Source: a bacterium
GTDB taxonomy: Bacteria; Patescibacteriota; Saccharimonadia; Saccharimonadales; Saccharimonadaceae
DNA: 39,808 nt
Assembly: GCA_030429975.1 (NCBI GenBank)
Contig: JAUIGB010000009.1
Location: forward strand, 1-39,808
Direction: 5' to 3'
This document shows positions 35,328 to 39,808 of this stretch, in pieces; the stretch's first letter is position 1, and every line of letters begins with the position of its first letter. A model generated the notes under the pieces. That model saw only the letters and a program-made list of their open reading frames with translations, did not search any database and was not told the origin of the DNA. The position numbers and the translations under genes are program-made.

Positions 35328-36985
35328 AACTTGTCACGAATATGTGAAAAGCTGTAATCCCAATCAGCGTTTGCTTTCTTTTGAGGATTAAAGATGCCTT
35401 GTGGGTCGAATATGTCCTTGGTTTCACGGAATAGTTTTACCATTTCTTTGCCATACATAGCTTCTAGCCATGGCCCACGCACCAATCCGTCGTTGTGCTC
35501 TCCAGACAGGCTTCCGCCATACTTTAGAACTAGTTCGTTAACTTCTTTCATGGCTGGTAGTATCTTTGCGCGGTCTTTTGGATTTTCCAGTTTCATTAGC
35601 GGTATGATATGGAAGTTTCCATCCCCCATGTGACCTGCAATCGTTGCGAATAGTTTATACTTTTTGATAATCTTTCGAATACGCGGCATAAACTCGGGCA
35701 GATGCTCGGGATTGACTACGAAATCATCGATAAACGGCGCGGTGTGCTTGTCATGAACCTTGCTACGTAAAAGCTGGAAACTATATCGACGCATTACCCA
35801 ATATTTCTCACTAGAGCCTTCGGTTGGTGTTTCCTCTAAACCATTTATCTCGTAACGTGCCTTTACCTTGCCCAGGTCTTTGTGTAGCGCACGAATTTTT
35901 TCACGAACCTCCTCTTCGGAGTCACCGGTGAACTCCGCTAGCATAACTAGCTTTGGGAAGCCTTTCAATAATTGAATACCATCTGGTATCAATCCAAATA
36001 TCAAGCGCAAGAACCTTGCAGGGCCTAACAGCTTTAGAAAGCTAGGCATGAACCGAATACTCAGCCACAAAGTCTGATCATCAAAACCTTCAAAAGTAGC
36101 GGGCTTATGTTTTAGGACCTTTTCAATCAATTCGCCAAGTTCGTCGATATCGCGCATGAACATTACTAGTAGTCCTGAATGTTTGGGACGTGGCACTAAT
36201 TGATAGGTGGCCTCCGTCACGAATCCTAACGTACCCTGAGCCCCTATGATTGCCTGCGTCAGATCAAACACGCCGGTTTCTCGATTCCATACATTCCACA
36301 AGTTGTATCCAGTAGAATTTTTACTGACTTTCGGTTTGGCTTTTTTGATCTGGTCGTAATGTTTATCAACTAGTTCAAACAAGTCGCGATAGACTTTACC
36401 CTCGAAATCATCCTGATCCATCTTGTCGTTTAGCTGTTTACGATTGAGTGGCTTTACCACGCGCTCGACGCCGTCCGCGAATACGAACTTTAGTTTTGGA
36501 ATGTATTTTTCGGTTTTTCCGAATTCCAGAGAGCGCTCGCCACCGGAGTTGTTATTAACTATACCTCCTACACTACATAGATCGCGACTGGCGGGGTAGG
36601 GAGCAAAGAGCCAGTCGTCACCAGTATGCTTGTCGAAATCACGAAACAACAAACCTGGTTGCGCAACGGCTTTATCTTTGTCTTGACTGATAAATTTGTT
36701 CAAGTACTTTTTAAAATCAACGATGATTGACGTGTTTATAGCGGCACCGGACATATCTGTTCCAGCGCTTCTAGCTGTTAACGAGAGTTCAGGTTCATGT
36801 TTTTTGCGCTCGCTGACTATTTTTACCGCGGCCTCCACGTCTTTGGCTGTTTTTGGCGCTATGACCAGTGTTGGGCGCAATTCAAACATACTAGCATCAT
36901 GCGAAAATATGTCGAGAGTCTCTGGCGAATCATCGATGCTACCAGTAAATTTATGTTGTTTTAGAGCCTGTTTAATTTCGTCCAT
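35324..36985 (-). CDS. GlcD-type FAD-linked oxidase (glycolate/D-lactate dehydrogenase family)
   Basis: Oxidises 2-hydroxyacids and passes electrons to a membrane or soluble acceptor. The PCMH FAD-binding domain is in the first ~220 residues: LSLTARSAGTDMSGAAINTS, PYPASRDLCSVGGIVNNNSG, followed by IIGAQGTLGFVTEATYQLVP. The C-terminal FAD-oxidase domain has IAGHMGDGNFHIIPLM, SLSGEHNDGLVRGPWLEAMY and FDPQGIFNPQKK. 553 aa covers GlcD but lacks the C-terminal Fe-S module of the fused Dld/YdiJ forms. GAGCGG precedes the ATG. Substrate cannot be fixed; D-lactate is the commonest. Confidence 0.88.
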   Translation of the reverse strand: MDEIKQALKQHKFTGSIDDSPETLDIFSHDASMFELRPTLVIAPKTAKDVEAAVKIVSERKKHEPELSLTARSAGTDMSGAAINTSIIVDFKKYLNKFISQDKDKAVAQPGLLFRDFDKHTGDDWLFAPYPASRDLCSVGGIVNNNSGGERSLEFGKTEKYIPKLKFVFADGVERVVKPLNRKQLNDKMDQDDFEGKVYRDLFELVDKHYDQIKKAKPKVSKNSTGYNLWNVWNRETGVFDLTQAIIGAQGTLGFVTEATYQLVPRPKHSGLLVMFMRDIDELGELIEKVLKHKPATFEGFDDQTLWLSIRFMPSFLKLLGPARFLRLIFGLIPDGIQLLKGFPKLVMLAEFTGDSEEEVREKIRALHKDLGKVKARYEINGLEETPTEGSSEKYWVMRRYSFQLLRSKVHDKHTAPFIDDFVVNPEHLPEFMPRIRKIIKKYKLFATIAGHMGDGNFHIIPLMKLENPKDRAKILPAMKEVNELVLKYGGSLSGEHNDGLVRGPWLEAMYGKEMVKLFRETKDIFDPQGIFNPQKKANADWDYSFSHIRDKF

Positions 36986-37075
36986 TACCGCTCACTTTTT
37001 TGTATTTATTACTATTGAACTTATGGTAACAATTCTATCACATATACGCAATCTAATGCCGGTCATAGAATCCGT

Positions 37076-37104
37076 TTGCAACTTGCATATGCTTGGTGTA
37101 TAAT
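37076..37104 (+). promoter_or_regulatory. Promoter of the pilin gene
   Basis: TTGCAA, 17-bp spacer, TATAAT, with TG just before the -10 box (extended -10). The leader is about 5 nt. Confidence 0.82.
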
Positions 37105-37115
37105 TTTACCCAAGT

Positions 37116-37610
37116 ATGTGGGCAAACTCAAAAAAGCAAGGTTTTACGATAGTCGAGCTCCTCATAGTCGTGGTGGTGATAGGTGTGCTTGCCGCGATTG
37201 TGATAGTTGCATATAACGGGATTACCGCTAGTGCAAACGACTCGAAGCGGGTTTCGGATTTACGTAGCCTAGCAAAAGTGATCGAAATATATAAAGTCGA
37301 AAATGGAGGCTATCCTAGGTGTGGCGCGACTGGCCCAAACACGACACCATCCTTATCGTCAGGAACAGCGCAAGCCTGTCTAGCCGACGAACTAGTGCCG
37401 GACTATATTGGCGCGATCCCCGTAGATCCAACGAATTCTGGATCATATGTATACCGATACGCAGCGGGCTATAGGCAAACCGGTACTACATCATTTACTG
37501 GTACGCCTGCAAGTGATAATTATATTCTAGGCGTTAGATTAGATGGAACTACGTCACCAACGTACTCGGGTTGGGGCTTCAGTGATTTGACCTATCTCAC
37601 GGGTTCATAA
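37116..37610 (+). CDS. Type IV pilin-like protein
   Basis: Structural subunit of a type IV pilus or pseudopilus. The prepilin signal is KKQG|FTIVELLIVVVVIGVL: a short basic leader, Gly at -1, Phe at +1, Glu at +5, then the ~20-residue hydrophobic helix. The C-terminal globular part (SLAKVIEIYKVENGGYPRCG ... AQACLADELVPDYIGAIPVDP) resembles class II pseudopilins (the GYP and IPVDP phrases), with two Cys likely to form a disulfide. 164 aa. It has a strong promoter and stands alone; no assembly genes are in the window. Type IV pili mediate motility and host contact in Saccharibacteria. Confidence 0.92.
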   Translation: MWANSKKQGFTIVELLIVVVVIGVLAAIVIVAYNGITASANDSKRVSDLRSLAKVIEIYKVENGGYPRCGATGPNTTPSLSSGTAQACLADELVPDYIGAIPVDPTNSGSYVYRYAAGYRQTGTTSFTGTPASDNYILGVRLDGTTSPTYSGWGFSDLTYLTGS

Positions 37611-37628
37611 TCAACCTATATTTGAAAC

Positions 37629-37648
37629 AAAAAACACCCTATAGGGTG
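37629..37648 (-). terminator. Minus-strand terminator closing the GC-rich island
   Basis: CACCC/GGGTG with TATA loop; on the minus strand it is followed by TTTTTTG. One of three island terminators that share a (G)GGTGTTTTTT end. Confidence 0.8.
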
Positions 37649-37708
37649 CGTCACTTGGTCCGAACGGACCCGACCACCACATGTGTAGCCGGATCCGTCC
37701 TCGCCGGA

Positions 37709-37876
37709 TTAGTAGGGGAGTTCCATTTGGCCGTTCTGTACGCCGTTGACGCCATCGCGGGCAAGCGAAACCGAGTCACGAACCGTGAAGACGGGCTGAA
37801 CTGCGAACAGAACCAGCTGTCCTCCGCGGAGGTCCGCTAACGCTGGCTGACCATTCAAAAAGCCGTAGCCCTTCAT
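37709..37876 (-). CDS. Hypothetical protein, 55 aa, coupled to the 61-aa ORF
   Basis: Begins MKGYGFLNGQPALADLRGGQ and continues LVLFAVQPVFTVRDSVSLAR, ending MELPY. The ATG overlaps the stop of the preceding ORF (ATGA). Codon use is GC-rich with C/G third positions, unlike the chromosome's AT-rich codon choice. A beta-rich small protein is suggested by LVLFAVQPVFTV. Not recognised. Support comes from the overlap, the codon pattern and the terminator 60 bp downstream. Confidence 0.5.
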   Translation of the reverse strand: MKGYGFLNGQPALADLRGGQLVLFAVQPVFTVRDSVSLARDGVNGVQNGQMELPY

Positions 37877-38058
37877 CGTCCATCCCGGTGCGGGAAGTCG
37901 ATTCGACGGTCACGTTCGAAGCGATGAGCGGTCCCGGTCTCGCCCATGGCGAAACGTCGGCGCTCTATCCGGCGCAGGTCACGCTTGGCGGCCAAACGAC
38001 CCAGCCAACGGTTGAGCCGAAAGGCTGCGCCGCTCATCTGGTTGAAATCCAGGTTCAT
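37873..38058 (-). CDS. Hypothetical Arg-rich protein, 61 aa
   Basis: Starts at ATG 38058 with GAGGGATA as ribosome-binding site; an in-frame ATG 19 codons earlier would place the start ahead of a hairpin and is not used. MNLDFNQMSGAAFRLNRWLG is followed by a very basic helix (AAKRDLRRIERRRFAMG) and a mixed-charge tail. It could bind nucleic acid or rRNA. GC-rich codons. First gene behind the promoter at 38138-38166 and the hairpin at 38077-38098. Confidence 0.5.
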   Translation of the reverse strand: MNLDFNQMSGAAFRLNRWLGRLAAKRDLRRIERRRFAMGETGTAHRFERDRRIDFPHRDGR

Positions 38059-38076
38059 TATCCCTCGTTTCCAGTG

Positions 38077-38098
38077 TAAAATCCGGCGCGGCGCCGGA
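38077..38098 (-). promoter_or_regulatory. 5' hairpin with U-tract in the leader of the 61-aa ORF
   Basis: TCCGGCG/CGCCGGA perfect 7-bp stem, 3-nt loop, then TTTT on the minus strand, lying between the promoter and the Shine-Dalgarno sequence. Same layout as the hairpins before secE and before the micro-operon at 32692. Confidence 0.65.
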
Positions 38099-38137
38099 CG
38101 GGTTGGATATTCCATTTCGTCAGGCGACGATACTATT

Positions 38138-38166
38138 ATTATAACATAAGTTCGTTAGAATATCAA
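38138..38166 (-). promoter_or_regulatory. Promoter of the 61-aa/55-aa gene pair
   Basis: On the minus strand TTGATA, 17-bp spacer, TATAAT. Leader of about 70 nt with the 38077-38098 hairpin. Confidence 0.8.
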
Positions 38167-38183
38167 TACCTCTGTGAAGTATC

Positions 38184-38203
38184 AAAAAACACCCATGTGA
38201 GTG
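38184..38203 (-). terminator. Terminator after the 62-aa ORF
   Basis: CACTC/GGGTG (one G-U) with ACAT loop and TTTTTTG on the minus strand. Confidence 0.75.
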
Positions 38204-38215
38204 CAATAGGGTTGG

Positions 38216-38248
38216 CGCCCCGAGTGCGCTTTACGCACACCCGGGGCG
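38216..38248 (-). terminator. GC-rich hairpin ahead of the terminator of the 62-aa ORF
   Basis: CGCCCCG and GTGCG pair with CGCAC and CGGGGCG around a TTTA-containing loop. It lacks a T-run, and together with the next hairpin forms a double structure at the 3' end. Confidence 0.6.
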
Positions 38249-38263
38249 TCTACAAGTAGCGAA

Positions 38264-38452
38264 CTACCAGTCGCAGCCGGTCGAGGTTTCGAACTCGAAC
38301 TTGGCATCCAAAAGATCCTCGTCCGTGAACGGCCTAACGGCTAATTCTTCCACTACCTTGTTGTTGTGGATCGCGACAGGATTGGTTGGTCTGCGACTTG
38401 AGTCAGACACGAGGCTCCTAGTCCAGCTTTTGTTTGATGTGACCCACGACAT
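38264..38452 (-). CDS. Hypothetical protein, 62 aa
   Basis: Starts with the ATG overlapping the stop of the 198-aa gene (TGATG). MSWVTSNKSWTRSLVSDSSR begins a Ser/Trp-rich part; the C-terminus is acidic (FTDEDLLDAKFEFETSTGCDW). Not recognised. Polar throughout, no membrane segment. The overlap and the double hairpin after its stop codon suggest a real second gene of a two-gene unit. Confidence 0.5.
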   Translation of the reverse strand: MSWVTSNKSWTRSLVSDSSRRPTNPVAIHNNKVVEELAVRPFTDEDLLDAKFEFETSTGCDW

Positions 38453-39048
38453 CACCTTCCTTGATCTTCGCTGTCATAGTACTGCTCGTCTTCTTCGCCC
38501 GAACCCCGCAGGAGATCCCTCCACTTGTCGACACCGGGTGTCGACGATGTGGGTTCGGCAACTTCACGCGTACCGACAGCCATGCCTGTTATTCCACCGT
38601 AAACGACCTCGCGTTTCACGGGAGTCGTCGGTTGATCGAAGTTCGACTCCGGCACGATACCCTCCAGGGCATAGTAGTCGGTGTCGTCCGAACGCTCCGG
38701 CTTGGGCGCGACCGCCATCTTGGGCCGTGGACGAACATCCTCGACGGCCGTTTTTGGGTCGCGCAAGAGAGGGGCGACACGATGATGCTGATCGCTCCAT
38801 TCAGATAGCAGACTGGGTAGAGCTGCGTCCATTGCTTCGTCCACCTGATCACGATTCAGTTTGAGGCGAACGTGCAGGATTGCATCCAGCACCTTGTCCG
38901 AACCAAGCTGCTGATTCAGGCGACCGATGCGCCTGAGTAGCAGACCGTAGTTTGCTAGGTCCTCGTCGGTCAAACCATCCCGAATCTGCTCTTCGACAGC
39001 GTCGAGTTGGGCCTCGATGATCGTGAGCGCCGTGCGCATTCTGTCCAC
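38452..39048 (-). CDS. Hypothetical protein, 198 aa, helical N-terminus and disordered tail
   Basis: Residues 1-85 are strongly helical with heptad-like Leu spacing (IIEAQLDAVEEQIRDGL, YGLLLRRIGRLNQQLGSDKV); residues ~100-170 are Pro/Thr/Glu-rich and probably disordered; the end is acidic (GSGEEDEQYYDSEDQGR). No family recognised; the coiled-coil-plus-tail plan suggests a scaffold or a phage-like structural helper, which is only a guess. GTG start at 39048, or ATG at 39039. GC-rich codon use. It has its own promoter ~100 nt upstream. Confidence 0.6.
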   Translation of the reverse strand: MDRMRTALTIIEAQLDAVEEQIRDGLTDEDLANYGLLLRRIGRLNQQLGSDKVLDAILHVRLKLNRDQVDEAMDAALPSLLSEWSDQHHRVAPLLRDPKTAVEDVRPRPKMAVAPKPERSDDTDYYALEGIVPESNFDQPTTPVKREVVYGGITGMAVGTREVAEPTSSTPGVDKWRDLLRGSGEEDEQYYDSEDQGR

Positions 39049-39151
39049 TGCATGGATCCAATCTATTGTAGTTCCACTCGTTTTATAGGATCGGTATACG
39101 CCGTTCCTCGAGTGGTTTTACCTCTCGTATCAACGGGCGATACTTAATGCT

Positions 39152-39180
39152 ATTATGGCATATTTGTTAATATTTTTCAA
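39152..39180 (-). promoter_or_regulatory. Promoter of the 198-aa/62-aa gene pair
   Basis: On the minus strand TTGAAA, 17-bp spacer, CATAAT. The ~95-nt leader contains the 7-bp inverted repeat CCACTCG (39074-39080)/CGAGTGG (39109-39115). Confidence 0.72.
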
Positions 39181-39190
39181 CCAATCAAAA

Positions 39191-39210
39191 TGCCGCCACA
39201 AATGGCGGCA
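39191..39210 (-). terminator. Terminator after the 120-aa ORF
   Basis: TGCCGCC/GGCGGCA 7-bp stem with a short loop, followed by TTTTG on the minus strand. A second hairpin without T-run (CGCCGAGC 39246-39253 / GCTCGGCG 39263-39270) precedes it, again a double structure. Confidence 0.8.
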
Positions 39211-39300
39211 GATTGACAAACAAGTGCAAATCAGAGCTCACGCCCCGCCGAGCGAATAGTCAGCTCGGCGAGGCGGCTCCACACCCCATGGAGGGGTAGA

Positions 39301-39663
39301 TCAGTTGTCCCGACCACCGACAGAACGCAAGTATGGTTCATGCGACGTCGCGATGACCGTTGGACTCTTTTCGTGACGACGAGTATATGGTTCGTCGTCC
39401 GGAATCTCGGGGTTGGTCACCACGTAAACGTGGGTTTCGGCCGACTCCAGACCATTATCGGGACCCATGCCCGTCGATTCACGAAATTCCAGCTCGCTTC
39501 TGGCACTGCTTGCCAGCTGACTCAAATTGCGAATTGTCGCGAAGAACAGGCTCCGCGTATCGGGGTCGGCGTCGGCAATGGATAGTCTATCCAGCCGTTT
39601 CGCGATCTCGGCTAGCTGCTCGGCGTCTTGCTGAACAGTCGGGGTTCTCGCATCATGACACAT
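39301..39663 (-). CDS. Hypothetical protein, 120 aa
   Basis: Starts at ATG 39663, which has GAGAGGGTG at Shine-Dalgarno distance; an ATG at 39705 lies inside a leader inverted repeat and has no such signal. N-terminal helices (QQDAEQLAEIAKRLDRLS, SLFFATIRNLSQLASSARSE) precede a polar, Pro/Glu-rich C-terminal half (NPEIPDDEPYTRRHEK). The plan, helices then disordered tail, is like that of the 198-aa protein, though I cannot align them. Not recognised. GC-rich codons. Confidence 0.6.
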   Translation of the reverse strand: MCHDARTPTVQQDAEQLAEIAKRLDRLSIADADPDTRSLFFATIRNLSQLASSARSELEFRESTGMGPDNGLESAETHVYVVTNPEIPDDEPYTRRHEKSPTVIATSHEPYLRSVGGRDN

Positions 39664-39754
39664 GGTCACCCTCTCGGTTTTTTGCTCTTGCTTGTCAACG
39701 ATCATTGTTGATCAAAACAGCAACAAGCTTTATAGATCATCAATTATTATCTAG

Positions 39755-39784
39755 ATATTATCATAAAAATCATAATTTGTCAAT
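39755..39784 (-). promoter_or_regulatory. Promoter of the 120-aa ORF
   Basis: On the minus strand TTGACA, 18-bp spacer, TAATAT. Leader of about 85 nt with a partial inverted repeat around 39690-39710. Confidence 0.75.
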
Positions 39785-39808
39785 ATATTAAAAAACACCC
39801 TCACGGGG
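39785..39808 (-). terminator. Terminator of a minus-strand gene beyond the window (partial)
   Basis: On the minus strand CCCCGTGAGGGTG followed by TTTTTTAA; the 5' arm is cut by the window end. It shows that the island continues to the right. Confidence 0.6.

Noticed and set aside
37622-37840. 72-aa plus-strand open frame after the pilin gene
   Set aside because: Starts with TTG inside a minus-strand terminator and opposes the ATGA-coupled minus-strand ORFs.
38301-38864. 187-aa plus-strand open frame in the right-hand island
   Set aside because: Antisense to the 198-aa gene, which has a promoter, a coupled downstream ORF and a terminator; the plus-strand frame has none of these.

Overview
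The window reads as a chromosome segment from a Patescibacteria/CPR bacterium, most likely Candidatus Saccharibacteria. The support is indirect: compact gene packing, truncated minimal-size versions of housekeeping proteins, a type IV pilin, many proteins with no recognisable family, and numerous genes whose -10 box lies only 12-14 nt before the start codon, which implies leaderless mRNAs. UGA is used as a stop throughout, including ATGA overlaps, so the recoded-UGA CPR lineages are unlikely. No rRNA, CRISPR array or transposase was seen, and no stretch longer than 300 bases lacks a gene.

Layout, left to right. 1-1.57 kb: end of a ribosomal operon (rpoA C-terminus, rplQ, rplM, rpsI) closed by a strong terminator. 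1.58-3.0 kb: a four-copy, 12-bp-phased palindrome repeat, then two unknown genes. 3.0-7.5 kb: a leaderless leader peptide containing one Trp codon with mutually exclusive antiterminator and terminator hairpins, followed by a small unknown gene, an aspartoacylase-like hydrolase, trpS, an RluD-like pseudouridine synthase, DNA polymerase III delta-prime and a TPR protein. 7.5-10.6 kb: four genes, three of them clear paralogues, with a 2-oxoglutarate/Fe(II)-dioxygenase-like signature, interleaved with tRNA-Thr(TGT), tRNA-Tyr and tRNA-Thr(GGT). 10.6-12.0 kb: an acyl-ACP desaturase and rpmG. 12.0-17.1 kb (minus): an alpha-glucan operon (GT4 synthase, GH57, GH15, unknown). 17.2-19.1 kb: an extracytoplasmic thioredoxin with a CcdA-type membrane partner, and an HD hydrolase. 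19.2-20.9 kb: tRNA-Trp followed by three ORFs, one an ATP-grasp ligase, each followed by a 30-bp repeat and a terminator. 21-26.2 kb (minus): a complete crtE-crtB-crtI-crtYe-crtYf-crtEb cluster with the actinobacterial C50-carotenoid gene order. 26.2-31.1 kb: an unknown protein, an orphan histidine kinase, a P-loop kinase, a YgjP-like metalloprotein and a CrtQ-like glycosyltransferase. 31.2-35.3 kb: secE-nusG and rplK, separated by unknown genes and a GC-rich micro-operon of four tiny genes, two of them clear single-span membrane peptides. 35.3-37.6 kb: a GlcD-type FAD oxidase and a type IV pilin. 37.6-39.8 kb: a GC-rich island of unrecognised minus-strand genes, with three promoters and several paired hairpins of its own.

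How parts may work together (inference). The carotenoid cluster, the acyl-ACP desaturase and the CrtQ-like glycosyltransferase all act on the membrane and resemble actinobacterial functions. The GT4/GH57/GH15 operon could build and mobilise an internal alpha-glucan. The thioredoxin/CcdA pair would supply reducing power outside the membrane, and the GlcD-type oxidase could feed electrons from a 2-hydroxyacid. The most unusual signals are regulatory and architectural: the Trp-type attenuator upstream of trpS, the hairpin plus U-tract at the 5' end of several transcripts, and two GC-rich accessory loci of tiny coupled ORFs.
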